Shown in pieces: positions 25,101 to 37,100 of a DNA stretch of 64,000 nt (positions within the stretch are counted from its first letter, which is position 1; every line of letters begins with the position of its first letter). The translations under genes and the position numbers were made by a program. The stretch lies in assembly GCA_947095585.1 (NCBI GenBank), contig OX352762.1, positions 113,986,930 through 114,050,929 of the forward strand. The letters are read 5' to 3'. This DNA is from Nephrocerus scutellatus. Taxonomy: Eukaryota; Arthropoda; Insecta; Diptera; Pipunculidae. The notes under the pieces are model-generated. The model saw nothing but the letters and a program-made list of their open reading frames with translations. It was not told the origin of the DNA and ran no database searches.

Positions 25101-28100
25101 CTTTTGATTCGTGCAGCTACTGGCATTTTGACAATGTTTTTGCAGCATTGTTTTGGCACATTTGGATCGTCTCAATTCAGAGTTGTACTCTGTAAGGGCG
25201 AACCTATATTCGTCTCAACGTTTAGCAGAGTTGAAGAGTTCTTCAACTTTCTTTCTAAGCTTAGCTAGCCAGCTGGTCGTTCCACCAGAGAACATTTCGT
25301 TTACACAGACTGGTTTTAGGTACACAGCTGTCATGATAGGAAGAGAGCAAAACATGATTGAGTTTATATGCTGCCTCATCAAAGTCCCCTATTGACTTAA
25401 TAGATGTGGCAAGCATATCTAATTTAGAGAGAACAAGTCCCCGGTATAGATTCCAGTCCATGGACTTTAGATCATATCTAGAAGAAGCATGTGCCAGTAT
25501 GCCAGAAAGGCAATGCAGCACACACGATGTTCTGTGTTTCCCTCTCGGTCGGAACTTCAATCAGCAGGGCCACTAGGTCCTTCGTTATGAATTTTGGAAT
25601 AGGAAGAAAGTTGATATTCGTGAGCTTTCCTTGGCATTTACAGATCAACTCTATTCTCCAGTTCCGTAGACCTTTTATCTGTATCTAAAAACCCAAGGCT
25701 CTTAAATGAGACCAAGGGTTATATTTTCCTCGGCGAAGCGCTTGTTGAGGGTAGCGGACGCAACTTTCGCGTGATGGAGGTTCACCTGTAATACCCTGAT
25801 TGAGCTCATTAGTCCTAACTGGAGGCTGCAGTGGATGGGGTGGCTTTGGGAAAAGCAAGAATACTCTCCCTATCCTTGTCCATGCGCAAAGCATGTTTCT
25901 CTCGCCTTCTCTCTAGCGAGGTCAATTTAATGAATCGACCTCGGTGTTGCTAGATCAGTAGGCCATTTAATGCCTTCCCAATGGAAGAGCTTTCGGATTT
26001 ATCCGAGATGACGCTACACGCATCAACGAATGTAGAAGTGGCAGCTCTGATGCCCTCGCGAGTTTCAGATGGGGCCCGTATGGCTACGCCGTCTGAACCC
26101 TGGACGGTGTTCGGCTGGTCAACAGCACACCGAGAAGTTTAGGCCAACATGGGGTTGGCCATCGAGAGCTCAACAGGCTCTCTAGATACAGCGGGATTAC
26201 TCTCAGAACATTTGTCAGACATTCGTGAAAAATAATATTGGTGTTACTGGGATTCGAACCACGAACCATGCGACATGCGCTTTTCCACTGAGCCATGGCG
26301 CCCACCATTATTATTATAACCAGTTAAAAACGAAGGTCGCCAAGTATTCAGAGTCCATATACTATCGACTAAGCACCATCTTAGCAATGCATCCATCGAC
26401 GTATGCTGTTCCACCTTGGCTTAGGAATACCTTCTACTGAGGATATGACTAGTTTGTTGCATGAAACTCTCCCCCTTTACCCGGGCTTCGGACCGGCTTG
26501 CTACCCTTACAACCTTTTAAAACCAAAAATTTCTTTTGATGTCATTTTACTATCGCCGTGTCACCCCCAGGCGGATGATGGAAAAATCACTACCAGCAAT
26601 GTCAATATCGTCGGCATAAGCCAAGAGGATTGTTCCTCTCGCCGTTACTTCAGAGTTTCGGATCACATTCTCCAACTCAACTCGATCATCTGTTTATAAG
26701 CCGTTAAGCCACTTTTAATAGCATAGCCTGACTAGAATTTTAAAAGGAAGATGTGGGCATCGCAAAATAAACTAGCACGAGTACGTTGTGGTGGCATCGC
26801 CTTGGTCTGCGTAAGTAAATATCTGTAAAAAGTGTTCCGAGACTCTAATGTAACGGCGAGAAGAACAATCTTCCATAAGTCCATCCAGATATTAGCTTAC
26901 GCAGATGATATTGACATCAATGGTAGACACCCAAAAGCTCTACAAGAAGCAAAAGGTCCACAAGAAGCAAAAGGTCCACAAGATTAGATTTAGTGGGCGG
27001 TACGAAACCTGGGGCTGCACATAAATGAGAACAAAGCAAAGAACATATGGTAATCAAGTCCAAGACTAGAAGATATAGCATTGGTCCCTCAGTTGAGATA
27101 GTGGAGCGCGAATTTGAAGTAGTGCAGAACATTTTACGGTCAATTGTATAGCAGCCGTTAATATCATGCAATCAGAAATACGCGATGGGTTTCTTAAAGG
27201 CAACAAAGCCTACTTTAGTCTGTCAAAACTCTTCAAATCAAAAAGGATTCTACTCGGAAAGTATTTTGTGGTAGGACTTTGGGACACGACAGCGACCGAA
27301 AAGAGTACGCCAGAATGATATTTTTAAGGAAAGCTTAAAATAACATCTAGTCAACTTTTTTCGCGATTATTCTGCAAGTGCCCAAAGCAAAAGGATAGTC
27401 ATGCAAGTTCCATTCTGCACGTGTTTCTCCACTAATTTTGAAAATTTTTTTTTGTAACCTAGAATTTATCAAATGAATTTATGTTTTGATCATGCCAACG
27501 AAAAGTACAATTGCAGACAATGTTTTTCGGACTCTCTCAAATATATAAATCTGAAATTCATGCATTAAATCCCAAAAAACAATACGGTAAAAAGAAACTA
27601 CGACTACTATGCCAGAATTGCAATTCTTAAACAATATCCAAATGTTCACACATGGGTTAAGTTATAAAAACTTGTCCATTAACTTTTAACGATTGTCCCA
27701 CTTTGCAGTCCATGTGCCTTTCTCTTGCTTTAGTTTCTACTTAAAATGCCGATGAAACTACAATTTTTCTGCGAAAGTATTTGGGTAACCGCCATATACA
27801 AATAGCTAATTTGAAAAGAATAAAATTTCTTTTAAGTGTAACTGACTAGGTTTTTAACCTGAAAAACTGTAAAATTAAATTTAATTGACATCGATTTTCC
27901 AGTCGAAAAGATTTATGTGTTTAGTGCTTGGGTAACCCAAGCGGTCAAGAGCAATTCTAACTTTATTCTGAGATTCTTTGTAATTGTCTTGCATTGCATT
28001 AGTAGTTGAACGTATATATCGTAGAACTTTGTGTCTGCAATGTATCAATTGACTTTATATCTAAGAATGATACATATGAATCTGTAGTAACTTATAGGGT

Positions 28101-31100
28101 GACTTATGTGGCTTTTTTCTGTTTTTATTTTGCCGTCGCTGCCAGACCTCGCACAGTCCTAACGAAACATTAGTCAAAGGGTGCATGGAAACTATTAGGG
28201 TCGACTATGGGTCTATTCTTTTATTCAACCCGAGGGAGTATAGTTATCCGTAGTACACCAGGAAAATGTTGCACGGCGTAAAAGTATTCGGTGTGTAATT
28301 GGGTAACTTTACTCGGTCTTACTCTGCCTTACTCAGATATTCATTTCAGAGTAAAAAAACAACCCATAAAAATTAAAATTTTTCTTGTAAATTATCTAAT
28401 CGGGGATACACACACACACTGCGTGCTCGTTTTGTGGCAAAATCATTCACCAAATGACGCAGCGGCAGCGAACAGCGCTGCTCACAAAGCACAGAGCTCA
28501 GACTTTGCCGTGATCTGATGCGATATAGCGATATTTAAAAATTGTATATTGGGGTCCCCAAGGGGCCGATCGCTCCAAATGTTTGCAAAAAGTGTTTTCC
28601 ATCGAAGACACACATGTGTACAAAATTTAAAGAAAATCGGGTAAATTTTGTAAAATATTTGTATGGGAGCCTCCCCACCCCGCGGCCCGAGGGGCCTTAA
28701 ATTTTAATAGAAAGTGTTGTCATGGGAGATATACATGTGTACAAAATTTAAAGAAAATCGGGTAAATTTTGTAAAATATTTGTATGGGAGCCCCCCAACC
28801 CCGCGGCCCGAGGGGCCTTAAATTTTTATAGAAAGTGTTGTCATGGGAGATATACATGTGTGCAACACATGATTCGTGCAGCTACTGGCATTTTGACAAT
28901 GTTTTTGCAGCATTGTTTTGGCACATTTGGATCGTCTTAATTCAGAGTTGTACTCTGTAAGGGCGAACCTATATTCGTCTCAACGTTTAGCAGAGTTGAA
29001 GAGTTCTTCAACTTTCTTTCTAAGCTTAGCCAGCTGGTCGTTCCACCAGAGAACATTTCGTTTACACAGACACAGATCACAAGATTTGGCCAGCCAGCCA
29101 GCCAGCCAGCCACGGGCAAGTGAAGTTAATATAGAGAATTTAAAAATTGGAAACTGTGTATAACACCGTGTCGTGCTCGGTTCACAACAAAAAACACAGA
29201 GTACAGAGTAAAATTACCCCGGTTGAGTAAAAAAACACAGAGTAAATTTTTGACGTACACTGCTCGCTCGGGTTGAATAAAAAAACAGACCCTATGGCTG
29301 TGTTTTTGTTTTTGACGTCTGGGTAATCGGAGAGTTAGTTAAACTGTCAGAACTCTTATCTGTTTTTTTTTTCATTCTCTAAAAAATATTTGTTCTCTGA
29401 GGCATTTTTTTACGCTTTACTATGAAGCATTTAGGTGAAAAATAAAACTTTTCTGTGATACTAAAAAAACACACAGAACGGCACGTTAAGAATTGGTGAC
29501 TAGAATTCTGAAGATTCGCACGATCACCTCAGGAATATTTTCTGGTTGTCACTTTTTTATCACTTTTACCACCAGTTGATTGCGTTTAGCCCTTCCACAA
29601 ATTCATTTGCATTACTTGCATTAAATTGCATTCAATTCTTCCTATTTGATATGATCCTCAAGCGTTCAAAGTGCAAACCATTAGACAGGTTGCAAGCCCC
29701 TCGATGTGTTCGCAAATTATATTGATAATTATAATAATTATATTTATTAATATTTATATAAATGAAACTTATAATGATAATGAGAGTAACTGCCGATAGT
29801 ATAGTTCTCCTTTACGTGCATAGTAATATAAAAATAAGAATAATATTTTGCATAACAGATGGTTGTGGTCCAAGGTCCATGGTGGTCAGTACATGCGGTA
29901 CATTAACAATGTCTATCGCATATATTTTAGTGTAGAAAAACAAAACAACTAAATAATTGTTATTCGAGTTCCTCTTCAAAATTTATTCCATGTTGGACAC
30001 ATCTCAATCTTTTGATGTGCAAATTAGATAAATTACTGATTTCAGCGAAAAACGAACATCGTCTAAAATGCCGCAGCTAATGTCAACCAAGGTTGAGCCG
30101 TGTGGACAACTCTCGCTCAATTATCATGTTCCACATCAGCAATCGAATGCAGTGACATCATTACCTACTCATATTTTTGGCTGTAAAGGCAAATGTATTT
30201 GCATGTGGTAATAGACCACACTGGAGTACGGAATGAGCCAGACCACAATTATATATATTACTTTGCAATTGTGCTGTGGATTAGGTAAACGCCTAAGTGT
30301 GTGAGCTAAAAAACCATTGGTTTTGTGTATCATGGAAACTGACAATTTTCAGTTCAGTTGTGTCATTGATATTTGCATTATAACGATAATAAGGTGTGTA
30401 ACAACAAATGTTTAACATTTAAGCAAAATCACCGAAATTTTATTGTTTACGTTTCTACGAATTATTTAAGTTTTTTTTAAAAGAAAAGTTATTTGTAGGA
30501 TGTGTCATCATATTTGGCAATTTTATGAATTCAGCAATGACATAAGTTCATCACTTCCGTATCGAGTAATTGAAAATAAGAAAAAAGTAACCTCAATGCT
30601 TAATTGGCCGAATTTTTGAATTGAGTTGGTTATACAATTGGTGGATTTAAAATAAATTCGTACTCGTACAGTAACCGTTCTAAGCTTTGTTAATTGTACT
30701 GAGGTAATTGCATGTATTAAAAAGTTTGAAGATACTCTTGACATCTTTAATTAATCTATGTACGTTATTCGTTGTGTCATTGCATTTTTTTTATAATTTG
30801 CGCACGCTAAAAGGGGTTTGCACCCTTATTATGCTCGGCTATATGCTTGGCACAGTGTGGGCGTTAAGGAAAAGGACAAGAAAATAGGAAATGTCTATGA
30901 GCTTGGGTTTTGAATGCCTGTGGATCATAATGATGTGGATAGACAGAGTTTGGCAAAGCATTCCACATACGTGTATACGTGTCGTACGACCAACGAATCT
31001 CTGAACTTAACTGTAAGTAGGAAGATGGGCTTGAGGGTAAACTGATGAACATTTTGGGCTGCACGAGTATTGCGGTTGAATTCAAGGAGATGTGGCATGC

Positions 31101-34100
31101 AACAGGGTATTTCTCTTGAGCAACGCTTATAGAAGAAGCGATAAAATAGTGACAAGCAGGAAACGTTTCTGTGCTGTTCCAACGAATCTATTGATTTCAC
31201 GATATTTTCGTCACCGATAAGTTTAATCGCACGGTTTTATATCTAGCCGATGCAAGGTATTTTTAGGTCGCACCAGACCTGATATGGCAATTGTACTCAA
31301 GCTTAGGGCGAATAAAACCCTTGTATATAGTATCCAGATCAGGGGGAGTGAAATATTTCTTGCATTGAGTTAGAAAACCTAAACTTTTTGCAGCATTTGT
31401 GAATATGTGATTATTCCAACGAACCTTGTCGTTAATGCACATACCGAGAATTGCGAGATTTTTATTTTCCTCGATGCAAGTGCCATTTATGGATAATGGC
31501 ATTAGATTTAAAATTAGCTTATACGACAGGAGATAGTATTGGTTTGTGGGAGCGTTAAATTCTACTCGATTGTTTTCTCCCCATTTTGCTATGCTGTTCT
31601 GGTCAGAATTTAACGTGCTTAACATACGTAGTTGTTTGAGTTCCACATGAGAAGTAGATGGACGTTCCTCAAACTTATATGAGAAGCTGAGAGTGCTGTC
31701 ATAAGCGAAGTAGTAAATTGGATTAAAAGTCATAGACAAGAGATGATTAATAAAAATGAGAAATAGTGTCGGGGACAAAACAGAGCCCTGGGGAACGCCT
31801 GCATTTACGTGATGTATTTTAGACTTGAAACCGTCCAAGACAACTTGAATTAAGTGACAAATAGCTTCTAATCCAATGAAATAGTTTTTAATCGACTTCA
31901 TAAGCACGTATTTTGGACTAAGGATCTTGATGCCGAACTGTATCAAATGCCTTTGAAATATCAGGTGCAACAGATTTGCTTTCACCAAATTGATGCAAAG
32001 ACTCACTGTCTGGTAAGTTATACCATCAAATCACCAGTAGAACGTTGCCCACGAAATCCGAATTGCCGGTCACTAAAGAATTCGTTAGTTTCAAGATATT
32101 TCATGAACATTTCATGACCAGCGATTCCATGGCCTTCGAAAGAATGGATGTAAGTGCTATGGGTCGGTACGAGGAAGGACACGACGACTCGCCTTTTTAA
32201 ATTCTCTATATTAACTTCGCGTGCCCGTGGCTGGCGGACTGGCTGACTGGCTGGTTGGCTGGTTGGCTGGTTGGCTGGCAGGCTGGCTGGTCAGATTTTG
32301 TGATCAATTTTTAACCCGCTTCCCAAAGCCCAATTTTTGCACAGGTGTATATTTCCGGTGACAATACTTTCTACTAAAATTTGAGAGTGATCGGGCTGGG
32401 TTGGTGGGGGGCTTCCATACAAATTTTGTTTCACGGCATTACATCATTTCATACTATAATGACTGTAATTTGTATGCGTTGTGCGCTGTGCGCTGTGGGC
32501 AGCGCTGCTTGCTTTACGGTTGGGATTGGTTTGTTGTTGGGTTTCAGTACTACGTGTTTTTTTTAATATTTCTGCATTTATAGTGGAATTTAGTATACTT
32601 TTGGTTATTAAAGAATTTACATGAACAATTTTATGGGTTGTGTTCATTTGGATATGGGCTGGACAAAGAGTGTTTTCCAAATTCTCAGGAAGAGTCCAGA
32701 AGTGTATAATAGATAGAAAAGCTTACGCAGTGGTAATGCCAGCTTGTAAGAACAACTCTTCAGAAATTATGGGGAAATACTATTTTGCCCAGCGGATTTG
32801 TGAGTCTTGAGATCGTTTAAAACTGTTGCAAGGGCACGAATACGGATCTAAATCTGTCCCATAGAGTTTTCAACACACAACACGGAGGTGCAGGTGGTAG
32901 CAATGCATAATCTGGAAACGTGGATCTAGCTACAAAATGTGCAGCAAACAGATTGGCCTTGTCCTTAGAGCTGACAACTGGAATGTCAATATAAATGAGC
33001 GCTGGAATCGACGCCGAGTCTATATTTTTAATTCTTTGCACGAATGAGCAAAAGTTGTTACTACCTTTGGGACATTGTAGTATTCTTTACCTCAATTTTT
33101 GATCGTAGGCAATTTTGACTCGCCGAGAATGGGTATTACAATCGTTTCTGGCTTGTTTAAAATTTATACGGTTTTCCTCAGTAGAGTTTGCTTTGTAAAA
33201 CCGAAAGCATACCTCTCTAATCCTATAAGCCTCTTTATTGCTCGAGTCATACCATCCATCCTCCGTTGGCTTGACAGACTTATTTCTGAAAGGGATAAAG
33301 TCTCTCATACCAATAAAGTTGGTGTTTGTTATTGCATCAGCGGTGGCATCCACGTTGCTATCGCGAAACAGTTGATACTCCCAAAGAAGTTGTTAAGGCC
33401 GTCACAATCGCTTTTATCGTATTGCCATACTGTTTTTTTCTCTAACTGTGTGGTTAGATAAGCCTAGAAGCGAAAATACATTCGGGTATTGTCGGACCAG
33501 AATGGCGAAGCTACAAAAGAATTGTGTACCTTCATTGAAATCGCCCGCAATAACGATTTCAGTTTTACGATGTTTTGTGACAACTCTTGAATTGAATCAG
33601 ATAGTGCATCTATTACAGTGACTTAGACAGAACCAAAGAGCAGTTTACAATAAAATGCATCCCCATCGATAAACTAAAGAACAAAGTTTTTTATATTTAC
33701 AGCATCTTATGGTTCAGTGTAGTGTGCTGGACTTTTATAAAATAATGTCTTAGCTTAGGTCATGTTTTAATAATATTATATTCTCCAAGGAATGTAGAGG
33801 GGTTTGGTATTGTTAAGCAAATTTTCGCGTTTGCCATTTATAATTGTTAAACAAAAATTTCATTTCCGCTTTAAGCTATCTGCCTAAAGACAATTTATAT
33901 TAAGTGGGATAGTCAAAAAAGGCTATTTTTAAAATCTTTTCTTTAGCTTCACTTGTAATATCTATTAATTTATTATTTAAAGCAAAACCAACAAACAAAT
34001 TATTTGTTCAATATTTTTTGGCATTCGATCAAAAACATAAATTCTAAACAAAATATGTATGTGAGCGACATAAGTATTGTTGTAGTTTTTATAAAGCACC

Positions 34101-37100
34101 ATGTACGTGTGCGGCACATTGTTTTTCGATAACACAACTTGGCACAAGGAACCTGACGGGCATTGACCTGTAAAATACGGTGCTTTGGTGTCACTTTAAG
34201 TTAACAAAAAACAACAAAGAAAGAAATTTTGTTATCTTTTTATTTCGCTTTACATATAGCAATAATTGGTTTAGAATCGGCCTTAGGTTTAAATAAGTAA
34301 ATGTGAAAAAACTCAGCGCACAAGCTTTTATTTATGCGTGTAAAAAAACCTGAAAGAAGGTTGAATAGCCCAAATTTCACACGTGCCACATACGCCACAT
34401 GCGACACGTCACAAGCGGGCGCTCATGAAAGGCCATGGACTGAGGGACTGAGAATTTTGACAATTTTGAGTCGAGAAAAAGTTGAAAAAACTACCCATAA
34501 AAGAAAAAAACAACCCATAAAAATTAAAATTTCTCTTATAGCTAAAATATGCACCAAAAGTATGCTGAATTCTTCCATAAAAATACATGCGAAGCACTGC
34601 ATGCTCATGTGGTTAAAATATTACTTTTTGATAACAACATTCATGATTTTCTGATTTCGTTAACCATTACTATTGATGACCGTTTAATGTGCCTTCATCC
34701 ATGGCTGAATTTTTGAGAAGAGTTGAGTAGAGAATTTAATAACATAGAATATAGAGAATTTAACCCACAGTCAGTCAATCTGTTTATGAGTTCATCATCA
34801 ATGTGATCGGACATTTTGTGAATCCGATCAGACACAGTGTTTTTTGAGCATTCCACTGTTGCAACTTTCTTTGCCGCATCTTCTCTAGGTATGGAGCCAA
34901 CTGTTTCTAATATACATGGTTTAATGAAGCTCTCTGCAATTGTATGTAATTTTCAAGATCGTGCTATCCTGTAACTTAGGAGGAAAGATGCTTCAGTAGC
35001 ATTTTCATTGTCGGTTATTGCAAATTATTTCATGTTGCACACTGTGTTTTTGAAAAAAGCTAACGCCTTTGTTCTTTTGTTTTTTTATAAAACAACCCTA
35101 GCCCAAGTGGCTGATAGTGCGACCTAAAAACATCTATTGTATCATAGGGTGTAAATAATCGAAGAGACCTACTACCTCCCTAATGAAGGATAGTTTGTCC
35201 TTTGTGGCAGAGCTTCGCATATCCGTCGACGAACATATTGCCTAATAGAAAATACGACTTCTAAACCAGATCAATGCTGGAATTTGCACGGATGATTCGC
35301 AGAACTTACATTCAATGTCTGAGCGCAGATAACTTCTGCTAAGGTGATATCGCAAGCCACGATGACCTAAAGTGAGAAAGCTCATCAGCTTGGTTTATCA
35401 AGTATAACGTCGAGTTATGTAACCTCACTGGAATAATCGTACGTGGTGCCTTTGATGATGATAGGTCCCATATTGGACAATCTTCTTTTCGTGAAAGGCA
35501 CTAGAAAGGTTTTGCAAGGATTTATGTAAAGCCCTGCTCTGCTGTACCATTCTAAGACCTTGCATGACATTTGTAATGGTCGTGCTGTTCTTGCCGTTAA
35601 TTAAAATTGCCAAGTCATCGGCATAGCCAATGGCGATGCAGATCGGCTAGAATATGACGATTGACAATAGAAGGGGAGAAAGGATACATCCTCGTAGACA
35701 GTCCCTAGCTGCGGTCACCGACACAAATACTCACCCTGTGAAGGTAGGGGGAGTTTTTAAAATGTTCGTGCTTTGTATTAAAGTGTCCGTAAAGCTTTGC
35801 TGGCGCCAGATAACTGTTAACTAAATCGCGCGCGAAGTATCACCCTAAATGCGTTTGATTACCAAAAAGTTAAATTGTGCAAGTTGAATTGTGCCAAGTG
35901 GAATTGTGCCCAGTTGAATTGTGCCAAGTGGAATTGTGCCAGTGGAATTGTGTCGAGTGGAATTGTGTCTAGTGGGATTGGCCTAGAACCTCCCAACAGG
36001 TATAAGTCCGAAGGACAATTAAGAATCGACATATCCTCTTCTAAATTTTCATTCATAATTATTTCCATTAAGAAATTTCATTTCCAGTGCAAAAAAATAG
36101 GTATGTGACTGATTTCGTTAAGAATTATCAAAAATTATAGCATATATATATATATGATATGATATATGATATTTTGCATCATGAATTCCGCACCGCGCAA
36201 TAATTCCTTGCACAAATATTCCAAATATGCTATTTCTTGCATGGGACAATTGGTACTAATCTACTGGTCAGTATTTATTTAAAGTTACCTTTCTATATTT
36301 AACGTACCATTATATAGTAACCGCAAAACGTAAACCATCAATTCAATGAGGCACGTGAGGTTACAATAAATTATTAGTTAATTTAATAATAGTTCGTTTT
36401 TTATTGAATTATGCATTTAAAGAAAACTGTAGGTACTTAAAATACTTGTACTTAAAAATAGAAAGCAAATAAATCTTACTGAACAACCAGCAACAATATT
36501 CTCGGGAATATTTTCTTGAGAACCTTCATTATCAGGCACTACATTTGATCTTAATGTATCAGTCTGAATTCTGAACTACAATAATGGGTATTTCTCATTA
36601 CATGTTTTGCGATATTTCATAACTATATTAGTTACTGCAGAATTACCTATTTAACAGGCAACCAAAATAATTTAATAATAAATGTAGCCCTTGTGACTTT
36701 TACACGGAACCCTTGGACTCTGCGGATCCCTCTTTAGGAATCGCTGATTTATATAGCTTAGCCAACGAAAAAAAACGAAACAATTTAGATCAACGACCAT
36801 AGTTTTATTTTGTTTTGTGGTAAAAGTCGACATATACTCCTGTTTTCATTGCATTTGTGCAAGTACAGATGTTTTTAGTTTTTGTTTACACAACTGTTTG
36901 ACAATTAGCAATAAGTGCGGTGCCATTTCATGTCCATGCCATAAAAACTTGCATGAAATGTTCATTCAATATGTGAGTTATTTTTTAAGGAACAAATTTT
37001 GAATTTTATGCACACAGCTGCAATATATCTGTTTTAAATTTCGCCTTTGTTTATAATTTTGAAAGATAAGATAAGAGAAGAACCTTGAATGTTTATATTA

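Larger units (their letters stand above)
28209..29292. mobile_element. Non-autonomous DNA element with terminal inverted repeats, with nested insertions
   Basis: The left end GGGTCTATTCTTTTATTCAA then CCCGAGGGAG and the reverse of the right end agree at 27 of 30 positions. Both ends are flanked by TAT. Further in, GGTAACTTTACTC and TTACTCTG on the left match the reverse of GAGTAAAATTACC on the right, so the inverted repeats extend in patches for over 100 nt. No transposase is present. A CCCGAT repeat (about 28353-29150) sits inside, and inside that is a LINE-F fragment. Confidence 0.65.

Noticed and set aside
26225..26310. Possible tRNA gene on the minus strand
   Set aside because: Shares sequence beyond the tRNA-like part with the SINE at 51030; no acceptor stem pairing.
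35875..36108. Cys-rich repeat peptide ([10 protein letters not shown])
   Set aside because: Product of the 15-nt minisatellite; no signal peptide, no conserved context, minus-strand frame also open.
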